DNA from: Fictibacillus arsenicus
GTDB taxonomy: Bacteria; Bacillota; Bacilli; Bacillales; Fictibacillaceae
DNA length: 64,000 nucleotides
Assembly: GCF_001999465.1 (NCBI RefSeq)
Contig: NZ_MQMF01000001.1
Location: 372,001-436,000, forward strand
Reading direction: 5' to 3'
Shown here: positions 8,514 through 17,695 of the stretch, one piece after another
Layout of the letters: the number at the start of each line of letters is the position of its first letter
Numbering within the stretch: position 1 is the first letter of the stretch
The notes under the pieces: model-generated
Seen by the model: only the letters and a program-made list of their open reading frames with translations
What the model was told of the DNA's origin: nothing
Database searches by the model: none
Made by a program: the position numbers and the translations under genes

Positions 8514-9672
8514 ATGAAGCTTGCTCTATTCTCTGATACCTTCCATCCGCAGGTAAACGGCGTTGCCCGCACATTAAAAAGACTTACTCATTATTTAGAA
8601 AAGAATGATATACCTCATAAAGTAATTATGCCTTCTATCGAAGGCTTTCCAGATGAAGTAATTACTCATTATTTTTTAATGAAAAGCCTGCCTTTTTTTC
8701 TATACCCTGAGTGCAGGCTTGCCATTCCCCAATGGCGAGCGTTAAATCATGAATTGAATACATTTTAATCCAGACCTCCTCCATATCGTTACTCCCTTTA
8801 ATATTGGTCTATTCGGACTGCGTTACGGGAAACGAGAAAACATCCCCATGATCGCTTCCTATCACACACATTTTTACCGTTATCTTTCATACTATCATCT
8901 AGAATTTCTCTCTCCTCTTCTTTGGCGTTACCTTAAGTGGTTTCATAGCCCCTTCCAGAAAATTTTTGTCCCAGCAGTAGAAACGAGACAGACCCTCATC
9001 ACCCGTGGATTTACCGATGTTTCTATATGGAAAAGAGGAGTTGACTGTGATTTGTTTTCACAAAAAAACAGAGATGGTTCAATACGTGAAAAGTATAAAA
9101 TAACTGAAAAATATATCTTCTTATTTGTTGGCAGGCTAGCACCAGAAAAAGACTTGGATATTCTTTATGAAATCATAAAAAAATTGCCCCCACCATTGAA
9201 CGAATGTGTACATTGGCTAATTGTAGGGGATGGTCCGAACAGACATGAAGTTAACGAATGGGAAAAGAAACATAGAAATATTACATGTGCAGGTTATTTA
9301 TCGGGCAATGAACTCGCCCAAGCATATGCTTCATCCGATCTTTTCGTTTTTCCTTCATCAACAGAAACCTTCGGAAATGTAGTATTAGAAGCACATGCAT
9401 CAGGAGTTCCTGCTGTAGTGTCTGATACAGGAGGTGTAGTTGAAATTGTAGAAGACCATGTAACAGGTATGATTTGCAAAGCGAGAAATGCAGATTCTTT
9501 CACAAAAACAATAGCAGCTATTCTCGAAAACCCTGCTACTCTTGACATGATGGGTTGGAAAGCAAGGAATTATGCGCTGACTCAATCGTGGTCTACCATC
9601 TTTGGTAATCTGTTGTTACAATACGAAGAGGCGGCTTTTAAGAAAGCAAATAAGAAAACAATAATCTCTTAA
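8514..9672 (+). pseudogene. Glycosyltransferase family 4 (GT-B), interrupted by a one-base frameshift
   Basis: Two adjacent frames (8514-8768 and 8848-9672) together encode one GT4-type glycosyltransferase. The first begins MKLALFSDTFHPQVNGVART, the usual N-terminus of this group, and stops at ELNTF. The other frame continues directly with NPDLLHIVTPFNIGLFGLRY and then the C-terminal donor domain, with the EAHASGVPAVVSDTGG loop. The span is one base longer than a multiple of three, and removing one T from the TTTT at about 8763-8766 would give a 385-residue protein. It may be a true lesion, a slippage site or a sequencing error. Relatives of this type transfer sugars to diacylglycerol or polyprenyl carriers. 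Confidence 0.82.
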
Positions 9673-9683
9673 GGGGGGAGAAA

Positions 9684-11012
9684 ATGAAACTTGGCATTTT
9701 TGGCGCTGGATATGTTGGACTTGTAACGGCTGTTTGTTTTGCTGAAAAAGGGCACGACGTAATTATTCAGGATATCGCAAAGGAGAAAATAGCTACTTTG
9801 CAATCTGGCGGACTGCCCATTTTTGAAGAAAGTCTAGAGAATATGCTTCAGCAGAATTCCAAGAGATTACACTTTACTCATGATGTCAGCAAAGTTATCT
9901 CCGAATGTGATGTCATTTTCATTTGTGCTGGCACCCCGCAAGACGAGAACGGTAAAGCAGACTTATCACAGGTAGAGGCAGTTACAAAAGAGATAAGCAG
10001 ACTGAGCACTTCAGATAAAATTATTGTTATTAAAAGTACCGTGCCACCAGGTACTACTGAAAAAATGGAACAACTTGCAAATAACCAAAAAGAAAATTCA
10101 TTAAAGTATTCCTTTGTTCATAACCCTGAATTCCTTAGACAAGGAAAAGCAGTTTATGATTTTTTAAATCCTTCACGAATTGTAATAGGCACATCTGATA
10201 AAGAATCATTTAACATAATAAACGATCTATATCAAAATTGGAATGCACCAATTATTGAAACAGATTGCAAAAGTGCTGAGCTGCTAAAGTATGCAGCGAA
10301 CTCCTTTTTAGCAATGAAGATATCTTACATCAATATGATTTCACAATTAAGCGATCAATTAGGAACAAACATTGATGACATAGCAGCCGGCATAGGACTT
10401 GACCCAAGAATCGGCGGTGACTTTTTAAAAGCTGGAATCGGTTTTGGAGGATCGTGTTTTCCGAAAGATTTACAGGCAATAGGAAATGCGGCTGCTGAAA
10501 TTGAGGTCGAATTACCATTTATTAAACAGACATCCGAAATAAATAAAAAACAAGGGGAACTGTTTTTCGAAAAAATTAAGGTTTTCAGTAAAGGGCTAAA
10601 TAATAAAAAAATTGCTCTTCTTGGTCTTTCATTTAAGCCATTTACAGATGACTTACGCTCTGCTCCATCACTTGCTTTAGCTGATAGACTAATAAGCGAA
10701 GGTGCTCAAATTACAGCTTTCGATCCCCTTGTAAGGATTTTTCCTGTTTCAGGGGTACAGGTCGCTGCTTCACTAGAAGAAGCAATAAAAGATGCAGATA
10801 TTACGGTTTTAGTAACAGAATGGCCAGAGTTTAAGAAACTACTACGGATCGAAAATATTGAAAATATGAGCAAACCTGTTATTTTTGATGGAAGAAACAT
10901 GTTTTCATTGGAGGAAATAAAAAATTTATCTAATCAATTAACGCTCCATTATGAATCAATTGGGAGACCTCCCGTCAGCAATCTAAGTGTTAAAAATCAA
11001 ATTTTAATATAA
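9684..11012 (+). CDS. UDP-glucose 6-dehydrogenase (TuaD/Ugd-like)
   Basis: A 442-residue nucleotide-sugar dehydrogenase. The NAD-binding Rossmann motif is GIFGAGYVG at the start, the central helical domain carries ELLKYAANSFLAMKIS, and the catalytic cysteine is in GFGGSCFPKD. The C-terminal UDP-binding domain has LGLSFKPFTDDLRSAPS. It oxidises UDP-glucose to UDP-glucuronate using two NAD+. It follows the glycosyltransferase by 11 bases with a GGGGGGAG ribosome site, so UDP-glucuronate may feed that transferase. The length matches the family. Confidence 0.92.
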   Translation: MKLGIFGAGYVGLVTAVCFAEKGHDVIIQDIAKEKIATLQSGGLPIFEESLENMLQQNSKRLHFTHDVSKVISECDVIFICAGTPQDENGKADLSQVEAVTKEISRLSTSDKIIVIKSTVPPGTTEKMEQLANNQKENSLKYSFVHNPEFLRQGKAVYDFLNPSRIVIGTSDKESFNIINDLYQNWNAPIIETDCKSAELLKYAANSFLAMKISYINMISQLSDQLGTNIDDIAAGIGLDPRIGGDFLKAGIGFGGSCFPKDLQAIGNAAAEIEVELPFIKQTSEINKKQGELFFEKIKVFSKGLNNKKIALLGLSFKPFTDDLRSAPSLALADRLISEGAQITAFDPLVRIFPVSGVQVAASLEEAIKDADITVLVTEWPEFKKLLRIENIENMSKPVIFDGRNMFSLEEIKNLSNQLTLHYESIGRPPVSNLSVKNQILI

Positions 11013-11017
11013 AGACA

Positions 11018-11048
11018 GCCTGCCAGAGAAAAAATGGCAGGCTTTTTT
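11018..11048 (+). terminator. Terminator after the UDP-glucose dehydrogenase gene
   Basis: GCCTGCCA pairs perfectly with TGGCAGGC across a nine-base A-rich loop, followed by six T residues. Confidence 0.85.
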
Positions 11049-11138
11049 CTAAATATCATCTCGGGAATCATTAACTGCAGTTTTATATAAGTAAAATTAC
11101 AACTCCAGGATTACCCCGCTAGGTATTTCGCTTAGAAA

Positions 11139-11230
11139 TCTCACGAAAAACGCTAAAAATCCCACGTTAAATGAGTTTATTCTCACGATAATTTGAATAA
11201 TCCCACGTTAATTGTAAAATAACCACAAGC
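11139..11230. repeat. Phased 21-bp TCYCACG repeat in a convergent spacer
   Basis: Between two convergent terminators, TCTCACG or TCCCACG recurs at 11139, 11160, 11181 and 11201, followed by a weaker ACCACAAG at 11222. The spacing is 20-21 bases. The alternate units also share a following GTTAA. No gene occupies the roughly 230 bases between the two terminators. Confidence 0.5.
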
Positions 11231-11276
11231 CGACACATTCAGTCAAATTTCGCAGTTAAAATACCCTCTCTCATAC

Positions 11277-11314
11277 TAAAAAAACAGACTCCCATTTAAC
11301 AGGAGTCTGTTTTA
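11277..11314 (-). terminator. Terminator of metK
   Basis: ACAGACTCC pairs with GGAGTCTGT across a nine-base loop. On the minus strand it is followed by a run of T residues (the A run at 11277-11284 on the plus strand). Confidence 0.85.
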
Positions 11315-11319
11315 ACACA

Positions 11320-12525
11320 TTAAATATTTGCTTGGTTCTTAAGCTCTTCTGCTTTGTCAGTCTTCTCCCATGGAAGGTCGATATCTGTACGGCCAAAGTG
11401 ACCATATGCAGCAGTTTGCTTGTAGATCGGACGGCGAAGATCAAGCATCTTGATGATTCCAGCCGGACGAAGATCAAAGTTGTTGCGAACTAATTCTACA
11501 AGAACTTCTTCTGATACTTTACCCGTTTCAAATGTGTTTACAGCGATGGATACAGGCTGAGCCACACCGATCGCGTATGCAAGCTGAACTTCAACTTTGT
11601 CTGCAAGACCTGAAGCTACGATATTTTTCGCAACATAGCGTGCAGCGTATGCAGCAGAACGGTCAACTTTTGTAGCATCCTTACCAGAGAATGCACCGCC
11701 ACCGTGACGTGCATAACCACCGTAAGTATCAACGATGATCTTACGTCCAGTTAGACCAGCATCACCTTGTGGTCCGCCGATAACGAAACGTCCTGTAGGG
11801 TTGATGAAATATTTTGTGTTTTCATCAATTAACTCAGCAGGAACAACTGGCTTGATTACTTTTTCTTTAATGTCTTTTTGAATTTCTTCAAGTGTGTTCT
11901 CAGGGTGGTGCTGAGTAGAAATAACGATTGTATCGATACGTACTGGCTTGTCGTTCTCATCATATTCAACTGTTACTTGAGTCTTTCCATCTGGACGCAA
12001 GTAAGGAATTTCTTCAGACTTACGAACTTCAGTAAGACGGCGAGATAATTTGTGTGCTAATGAAATCGGAAGAGGCATAAGCTCTTCTGTTTCGTTACAA
12101 GCAAATCCGAACATTAAACCTTGGTCACCTGCACCGATTGCTTCAATCTCAGCATCTGTCATAGAACCTTCTCTTGCTTCAAGCGCTTGGTCTACACCCA
12201 TCGCGATATCAGCAGATTGCTCATCGATAGAGGTTAATACAGCACACGTTTCAGAATCGAACCCGTATTTTGCACGGTCATAACCGATTTCTTTAATTGT
12301 CTCACGGACAACTTTTGGGATATCTACATAAGTAGAAGTTGTGATCTCACCAGCAACAAGTACAAGACCTGTTGTAACAGATGTTTCACATGCTACACGT
12401 GCATTAGCATCATTAGCTAAAATTTCATCTAGAATGGCATCTGAAATCTGGTCACAAATCTTATCCGGATGACCTTCTGTTACCGATTCAGATGTGAATA
12501 AACGACGACTAACTTTTTTGGACAA
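11320..12525 (-). CDS. metK: S-adenosylmethionine synthetase
   Basis: A 401-residue enzyme joining methionine and ATP to make S-adenosylmethionine. The N-terminal ATP-binding motif [16 protein letters not shown], the central [10 protein letters not shown] loop and the glycine-rich [19 protein letters not shown] signature are all intact, and the length is typical. It is preceded by AGGGAGG at good spacing and by an S-box riboswitch, so its product represses it. As in B. subtilis it is transcribed divergently from pckA. Confidence 0.97.
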   Translation of the reverse strand: MSKKVSRRLFTSESVTEGHPDKICDQISDAILDEILANDANARVACETSVTTGLVLVAGEITTSTYVDIPKVVRETIKEIGYDRAKYGFDSETCAVLTSIDEQSADIAMGVDQALEAREGSMTDAEIEAIGAGDQGLMFGFACNETEELMPLPISLAHKLSRRLTEVRKSEEIPYLRPDGKTQVTVEYDENDKPVRIDTIVISTQHHPENTLEEIQKDIKEKVIKPVVPAELIDENTKYFINPTGRFVIGGPQGDAGLTGRKIIVDTYGGYARHGGGAFSGKDATKVDRSAAYAARYVAKNIVASGLADKVEVQLAYAIGVAQPVSIAVNTFETGKVSEEVLVELVRNNFDLRPAGIIKMLDLRRPIYKQTAAYGHFGRTDIDLPWEKTDKAEELKNQANI

Positions 12526-12616
12526 ATTAATATCCTCCCTTAATTGCTTTCAGTATGATACGGTACTTTATTCTTATCTATTTTGCATTGTTTATGTTCT
12601 TAACTTGAAAAAGGCA

Positions 12617-12665
12617 TAAAAAAAGCCCTTCCCTGTTTCACATTATCATTCACGAGGGAAAAGGT
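12617..12665 (-). terminator. S-box regulated terminator upstream of metK
   Basis: On the minus strand CCTTTTCCCT pairs with AGGGAAGGG and is followed by TTTTTTT. It lies just downstream of the SAM-I aptamer and before metK, where the expression-platform terminator of an S-box leader is expected. Confidence 0.85.
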
Positions 12666-12687
12666 TTAAAATAAAAATGCCTTCATC

Positions 12688-12817
12688 CTCTTATTGTCCA
12701 AGGTTTTTTTCACCTTGCAGGTTAGCACCTTTTCATTTTAAGCAGATCATAATCTCCGCTTTCATGTCGGTTGCTGGGTTTCATAGGGCCTGTCCCTCCA
12801 CCTACTCAGAATAAGAG
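12688..12817 (-). ncRNA. SAM-I riboswitch (S-box) controlling metK
   Basis: The minus strand carries the S-box core: a GAGTAGGTGGAGGGAC-type segment, then GGCCC-ATGAAACCC, GCAACC and a GGTGCTAA-CC block. P1 is formed by CTCTTATT (12810-12817) and AATAAGAG (about 12688-12695). SAM binding to this aptamer class favours the downstream terminator and switches off methionine/SAM genes. Confidence 0.96.
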
Positions 12818-12833
12818 TAGCCGTTCTCGAAAT

Positions 12834-12862
12834 ATAATAGCGCAATGACTTTATGATGTCAA
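12834..12862 (-). promoter_or_regulatory. Sigma-A promoter of the metK leader
   Basis: Minus-strand TTGACA (12857-12862), 17-base spacer, TATTAT (12834-12839). Transcription would begin just before the SAM-I aptamer. Confidence 0.75.
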
Positions 12863-13021
12863 TAGAAATCCCTTTAATATCAATAAGAAGAAGCAGATTA
12901 TCGCGTTTTTTTGACATCGCTTTCAATATGATGGAGATTCCTGAAGTATTTAAGCCTTTTTTTCAGGATTAAGAACTTTTCTGATGCGCTTTCATAAAAT
13001 AGTATACATTATTTAAATTAA

Positions 13022-13032
13022 TGTGTTATACT
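13022..13032 (+). promoter_or_regulatory. Candidate CcpN operator overlapping the pckA -10 region
   Basis: TGTGTTATACT fits the CcpN consensus TRTGHYATAYW at every position and overlaps the likely -10 hexamer TATACT. In B. subtilis CcpN represses pckA and gapB during glycolytic growth. A convincing second copy was not found, and the -35 is weak. Confidence 0.5.
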
Positions 13033-13078
13033 AATTTTCGAATATATCACTCTAGGATAAAGGATGGTACTGTCTGAT

Positions 13079-14662
13079 ATGAATACTTTGGAATTTACGA
13101 CAACCTTAAATGAACTTGTGACCCGTGAAACAACTCACCAGAACTTGCCTGTTCCGGTTTTAGTAGAAAAATCATTAACAAGAAAAGAAGGCATACTTAC
13201 TTCTACTGGTGCACTTCGAGCAACCACGGGGAAATACACAGGCCGATCCCCAGAGGATAAATTTATTGTTGAAGATGCATCCGTAAAAAAATCCATTGAC
13301 TGGGGTAAAGTAAACAAACCATTTTCACCTGAAAACTTTGATAAATTATATAAAAAAGTACTTCAATACTTAGGCACGAAAGAAGAGCTATTCTTATTTA
13401 AGGGATTCGCAGGGGCAGATCAAGAGTACCGTCTTCCTATTCAAGTTATTAACGAATACGCTTGGCACAATTTATTTGCACATCAAATGTTTGTGCGTCC
13501 TAATGAAACAGAACTTGCTTCACATGACTCTCAATTCACAATAGTTTCAGCTCCTGGATTCCAAGCAAATCCTGCTGAGGATGGAACAAACTCTGAAACG
13601 TTTATTATTATTTCTTTTGAAAAACGTATCGTATTAATCGGCGGTACTGAATACGCTGGTGAGATAAAAAAATCGGTATTTTCTGTTATGAATTACTTGC
13701 TTCCTGAAAAAGGTATTCTTTCTATGCACTGTTCAGCCAACGTTGGAAACGAAGGTGATGTAGCACTATTCTTCGGCTTGTCCGGAACAGGGAAAACAAC
13801 ACTGTCTGCTGACCCTAACCGGCGCTTAATCGGTGACGATGAGCACGGATGGGCTAACACAGGAGTGTTTAACGTCGAAGGCGGCTGCTATGCAAAGACA
13901 ATTGATCTTTCTAAAGAAAAAGAGCCGCAGATTTGGAACGCTATCCGTTTTGGAAGTGTATTAGAGAATGTAATGATCGATGATGATTCCCGTATTGCGG
14001 ATTATAAGGATTCCACATTAACTGAAAATACAAGAGCGGCATATCCTGTTGATGCTATTCCAAACATCATTCAGCCAAGTGTGGCAGGTCATCCAAACAC
14101 AATTATCTTTTTAACAGCTGATGCTTTTGGAGTTTTGCCTCCAATCAGTAAATTAACAAAAGAACAAGCGATGTACCATTTCTTATCTGGATACACAAGC
14201 AAACTTGCTGGAACTGAAAGAGGAGTTACTTCACCGCAAGCAACATTTTCAACATGCTTTGGCGCTCCATTCCTTCCGTTGCCTGCGACAGTTTATGCAG
14301 AAATGCTAGGCAAGAAAATCGATCAGCATAATGTTCAAGTATTCCTTGTTAACACAGGCTGGTCTGGCGGGGAGTATGGTGTCGGAAGCCGTATGAACTT
14401 ATCTTACACACGTGCTATGGTTCAAGCGGCACTTGAAGGTGAACTGACATCTGTTGAAACTGTTGTAGATCCTGTATTCGGACTTCACATTCCGACTCAT
14501 TGCCCAGGTGTTCCTGATCAAGTCCTTCAGCCAAAGAAAACATGGGATAACCCTGAGCAGTATGATGTAAAAGCAAAAGAACTTGCTGCTAAATTTAAGG
14601 CTAATTTTGAGAAATTCAAATCTGTATCTTCTGAAATCACACAAGCAGGACCACTTGCATAA
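13079..14662 (+). CDS. pckA: Phosphoenolpyruvate carboxykinase (ATP)
   Basis: The ATP-dependent carboxykinase that turns oxaloacetate into phosphoenolpyruvate, the entry step of gluconeogenesis. The P-loop [13 protein letters not shown], the metal/oxaloacetate site [15 protein letters not shown] and the ENTRAAYP segment are intact. From the ATG at 13079 the protein has 527 residues, the length of B. subtilis PckA; an ATG at 13064 sits directly against the AAAGG ribosome site and is less likely. A strong terminator follows. The gene is divergent from metK. Confidence 0.96.
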   Translation: MNTLEFTTTLNELVTRETTHQNLPVPVLVEKSLTRKEGILTSTGALRATTGKYTGRSPEDKFIVEDASVKKSIDWGKVNKPFSPENFDKLYKKVLQYLGTKEELFLFKGFAGADQEYRLPIQVINEYAWHNLFAHQMFVRPNETELASHDSQFTIVSAPGFQANPAEDGTNSETFIIISFEKRIVLIGGTEYAGEIKKSVFSVMNYLLPEKGILSMHCSANVGNEGDVALFFGLSGTGKTTLSADPNRRLIGDDEHGWANTGVFNVEGGCYAKTIDLSKEKEPQIWNAIRFGSVLENVMIDDDSRIADYKDSTLTENTRAAYPVDAIPNIIQPSVAGHPNTIIFLTADAFGVLPPISKLTKEQAMYHFLSGYTSKLAGTERGVTSPQATFSTCFGAPFLPLPATVYAEMLGKKIDQHNVQVFLVNTGWSGGEYGVGSRMNLSYTRAMVQAALEGELTSVETVVDPVFGLHIPTHCPGVPDQVLQPKKTWDNPEQYDVKAKELAAKFKANFEKFKSVSSEITQAGPLA

Positions 14663-14676
14663 TCACCTTAAATCAA

Positions 14677-14706
14677 CCCTCTCGCTACAAAGCGGGAGGG
14701 TTTTTT
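14677..14706 (+). terminator. Terminator of pckA
   Basis: CCCTCTCGCT pairs with AGCGGGAGGG over a four-base loop, followed by six T residues. Confidence 0.92.
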
Positions 14707-14728
14707 GGAATTTATTAGAAAAAAACAG

Positions 14729-14778
14729 TTGTAAAGTGACATGTTTGTCGTTTATAATAATGACATTGATGTCACTTT
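14729..14778 (+). promoter_or_regulatory. Promoter with ten-base inverted repeat before the MFS/TetR operon
   Basis: A promoter TTGTAA (14729) - 18 bases - TATAAT (14753) is bracketed by a perfect inverted repeat, AAAGTGACAT (14733-14742) and ATGTCACTTT (14769-14778), with an additional TGACAT at 14761. This is a natural operator for the TetR protein encoded downstream. Confidence 0.65.
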
Positions 14779-14798
14779 AAAAACTGGGAGCTGATTAC

Positions 14799-16094
14799 AT
14801 GGAACAATCGGAAAAGTTATTAAAAAACAAACCTTATCAATTTTTGATTTCTGCTCAACTGATTTCCAATCTTGGAGACTGGCTGTCAATTCTTGCTGTA
14901 TTTACTCTTGTGGGGCTTAAATGGGAAGCCACACCACTACAAGTTTCGTTAATTATCTTATCTCTTGCCCTCCCAATGACTTTACTGGGACCTGTAACAG
15001 GTGTCTTGGCTGATCGTTGGGAACGCAAATACATTATGATTATTTCTGATACGGCAAGAGGTTTCATTATTTTCGGTCTCGTTTTTGCTAATGAATTGTG
15101 GCATGTGTATTCTTTATTATTTGGATTAGGCATTTTTTCCGCTCTCTTTACACCGGCCAAAAACGGAAAGCTGAAAGAAATTGTGCAGGATCACCACATG
15201 CAACAAGCTGCCTCAATCAGTTCCATAATTGAGAGCGGTACGAAAATAATCGGACCTGCAGTAAGCGGCCTTCTTCTTGCACTATGGAGTTTCAAGATCA
15301 TCTTTATTCTTGATGCAATAACCTTCTTGCTATCCGTTCTTCTCCTGCTTAAGATTCCAACAAACCCTTCACAAATTTCAAATATAGAAAACGAAGAGAA
15401 TAAACTAAAGAAGGACTTTATCAAAGAAATGCTTGATGGCTTCTCATTTATTAAGGGTATTCCCGCTATTATGTACGGAACGCTTTTAATGGCTGTTACC
15501 ATGTTCGTTATTCAGATGTCAGATTCCCAGTTCGTTACTCTCTTTAGAGAATTAAAAGAAGTATCACCCCGATTAATTGGGACTGTTATGACTGCTTCTG
15601 GCGCAGGATTTTTAGTTACGGGAATCATCTTAAGCAAGTTTGAAATTAAAAATGCTATTAAGGCTATGGCAGGCGGAATATTGGCACTCGGTTTAGGGTT
15701 TGGAACTCTTGCTATCCTTACTGATATTAGCCTTTCCAATCCTATGTTTTGGGCACCTTCTATAACATTTTTAGCTTGTGTTGGGGCTGGGTATGTTTTT
15801 ATTCCTTTTCAGGCAAATGTATTAAAGCTTACTCCCCAACACATGACAAGCCGTACATTCGGTACAATCGGAAGCATCATGACGTTTTCCTCTTTAGTCG
15901 GTCCTATTGCTGGTGGATTTTTAGCAAATTTATTCGGAGTAATCCCGATCTTTATCGTTACATCTAGTGGATTGTGTTTTATAAGTGTGATAGCTTTTAT
16001 TTTAAGAGCACAGTTTAAAGGAAAAAAAGGAGAACCATATGTCACCGAAAGTCACGAAGAGTTACAAAGAAGAGCGGAAGCGCAGCATACTTGA
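14799..16094 (+). CDS. MFS efflux transporter (macrolide-efflux type)
   Basis: A 431-residue permease with about twelve hydrophobic segments, resembling the MefA-like branch of the major facilitator family: N-terminal FLISAQLISNLGDWLSILAV and GVLADRWERKYIMIISD (motif A). The C-terminus is charged and cytoplasmic. Its last 56 bases overlap the downstream TetR gene, and a palindrome lies over its promoter, so the pair looks like a self-regulated efflux operon induced by an unknown compound. Substrate cannot be told from the sequence. Confidence 0.82.
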   Translation: MEQSEKLLKNKPYQFLISAQLISNLGDWLSILAVFTLVGLKWEATPLQVSLIILSLALPMTLLGPVTGVLADRWERKYIMIISDTARGFIIFGLVFANELWHVYSLLFGLGIFSALFTPAKNGKLKEIVQDHHMQQAASISSIIESGTKIIGPAVSGLLLALWSFKIIFILDAITFLLSVLLLLKIPTNPSQISNIENEENKLKKDFIKEMLDGFSFIKGIPAIMYGTLLMAVTMFVIQMSDSQFVTLFRELKEVSPRLIGTVMTASGAGFLVTGIILSKFEIKNAIKAMAGGILALGLGFGTLAILTDISLSNPMFWAPSITFLACVGAGYVFIPFQANVLKLTPQHMTSRTFGTIGSIMTFSSLVGPIAGGFLANLFGVIPIFIVTSSGLCFISVIAFILRAQFKGKKGEPYVTESHEELQRRAEAQHT

Positions 16095-16653
16095 AGCAGC
16101 AAAGAAGATATTTATTAAAAAAGGATACGAAGCCTTTGTCATGCAAGATGTAATTGATGCTGTCGATTTAAGCAGAGGCGGTGTGTATTCTTACTTCTCC
16201 AATAAAGAAGAATTGTTTTTATCCATACTAGAAGATTCGAATAGTACTTACAGCAAAGAGATTGAAGATATGGCTAAACATCCTTCAATTTGGAATTCGT
16301 TAGTAAAAGATTTTGAAGAATATAAATCTGCGAGTGATACTGAAGATTTGTTTGGAGCTGTACAAATCGAATATTTCTTAATCAATAGATTGCTGCCTGA
16401 GAAAAAAATCTACATGAAAGAACGTTATAAATTTGCTATTGAACATCTTATTAAGTTATTTGATGAAGGTGTAACAAATGGAGAATTCAACCCTAAATAT
16501 CCTTTAGAAACAATTGCAAGGTATTTTATAACTTTTAACGATGGAATAAATATAGCTACAATTTTCCTTAATAAAAAAGATTTAAACTTTAATGCTCAAA
16601 TAGATATTTTCTTGTCTCATTTAGAGAATATGTTAGGTGTAGTAAAACAATAA
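16039..16653 (+). CDS. TetR/AcrR family transcriptional regulator
   Basis: A 204-residue one-component regulator. The N-terminal helix-turn-helix (AAKKIFIKKGYEAFVMQDVI then SRGGVYSYFSNKEELF) is the standard TetR motif at residues 14-58; the remainder is an all-helical ligand-binding and dimerisation domain. AAGGAG precedes the ATG. The start lies inside the MFS gene, so the regulator is translated with the pump it probably represses. Confidence 0.87.
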   Translation: MSPKVTKSYKEERKRSILEAAKKIFIKKGYEAFVMQDVIDAVDLSRGGVYSYFSNKEELFLSILEDSNSTYSKEIEDMAKHPSIWNSLVKDFEEYKSASDTEDLFGAVQIEYFLINRLLPEKKIYMKERYKFAIEHLIKLFDEGVTNGEFNPKYPLETIARYFITFNDGINIATIFLNKKDLNFNAQIDIFLSHLENMLGVVKQ

Positions 16654-16699
16654 AGAGTGATAACCCAAAAGTATATAACTTTTGGGTCATCACTCTTTT
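16652..16699 (+). terminator. Terminator of the MFS/TetR operon
   Basis: A long hairpin: AAAGAGTGAT-ACCCAAAAGT pairs with ACTTTTGGGT-ATCACTCTTT around a five-base loop. Confidence 0.8.
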
Positions 16700-16749
16700 A
16701 ATAAACCTGTTTTCGCATTGGAGGATTTTCTTTATTTTTTATTTTGTAA

Positions 16750-16805
16750 AAATAAAAAATCGGGGCTGCCAAAAGTAAGTTTATCTTACTTTTGGGACAG
16801 CCCCT
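16750..16805 (-). terminator. Terminator of ytmA
   Basis: GGGGCTG-CAAAAGTAAG pairs with CTTACTTTTG-CAGCCCC, with an A-rich tract at 16748-16759 that gives a T tract on the minus strand. It begins in the last codons of ytmA. Confidence 0.8.
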
Positions 16806-17589
16806 TTCCATGCTCTTTCATCCATTCACATAACGCATATGTAATTTTTCTATTTTCCTTTGGGGGAAAGTAATGCGTATATTCAGGATAGATCCAAGTT
16901 TCACATGGCTTCCCGAGTTCTTCTAACCTTTTTTCAATCTTAAGAGTGTGCTGTACACTCACATTTTCATCTTTCATTCCGTGAATACACAATAAAGGTG
17001 CTTGCAATTCACTACAGTAATACAAGGGTGACCGCCATTCGTATTCTTCAGGATACTTTTCTGGTGTGCCGCCGATTACCCTTTTCATCATCCGGCGCAA
17101 GTCTTCTCTTTCCTCATAAGTGACAGCCATATCTGTTACACCGCCCCAAGTAACTACAGATTTGATCTCAGGGTACTTCATTGCAGTAAACAGTGCCATA
17201 GGTCCGCCTCTAGAAAAACCAAACACATGAATTTCATCTTCATCAACTTTTGGAAACTGTTTTAATACTTCAAATGCAGCAAAGGCATCTGTCCTGTCCT
17301 TACCAGCAAAATCTTCGTTTCCCTCCCCACCTAGGTTTCCTCTGTAATAGGGAGCCATTACTGCAAATCCTTGTGATGCGAATTGGATAATCCTTGCGAT
17401 ACGAACCATGCCAACTGACTTAATACCGCCTCTTAAATAAAGAAATCCCGGAAAAGGACCTTCCCCTTCCGGCAGAGCAGCGAGACCTTTTATTCTCAAA
17501 CCGTCATTTAAGTATGTAACAACATAAAGCTTAATGGTTGGATGTGGAGAAGGAAATCGCTGCCATTCTATGATTTTTGCTCGTTTCAT
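16786..17589 (-). CDS. ytmA: Alpha/beta hydrolase, prolyl oligopeptidase-like (YtmA)
   Basis: A 267-residue hydrolase of the prolyl oligopeptidase S9 type without the propeller domain. The nucleophile elbow is GFSRGG (about residue 150), the acid is in HGMKDENV and the histidine in EYTHYF. Length and motifs match B. subtilis YtmA, and its position beside ytlA is conserved. It is transcribed away from ytlA. Substrate is unknown; an esterase or peptidase activity is expected from the family. Confidence 0.82.
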   Translation of the reverse strand: MKRAKIIEWQRFPSPHPTIKLYVVTYLNDGLRIKGLAALPEGEGPFPGFLYLRGGIKSVGMVRIARIIQFASQGFAVMAPYYRGNLGGEGNEDFAGKDRTDAFAAFEVLKQFPKVDEDEIHVFGFSRGGPMALFTAMKYPEIKSVVTWGGVTDMAVTYEEREDLRRMMKRVIGGTPEKYPEEYEWRSPLYYCSELQAPLLCIHGMKDENVSVQHTLKIEKRLEELGKPCETWIYPEYTHYFPPKENRKITYALCEWMKEHGKGLSQK

Positions 17590-17695
17590 TCCGACACTCC
17601 TTGTTTATTTGTTGGGCAAACACACATTTTCAGTAATCACATACATTATTACATAAAAGTCATGACTTCATCCCTATTTGTGCAGGAGGATTGCA

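Noticed and set aside
13064-13078. Upstream ATG of pckA
   Set aside because: It directly abuts the AAAGG ribosome site, while the ATG at 13079 gives the 527-residue length typical of the family.
17590-17695. A TPP riboswitch before the ytlACD operon
   Set aside because: The family could transport thiamine precursors, but none of the conserved TPP aptamer blocks is present in this spacer.
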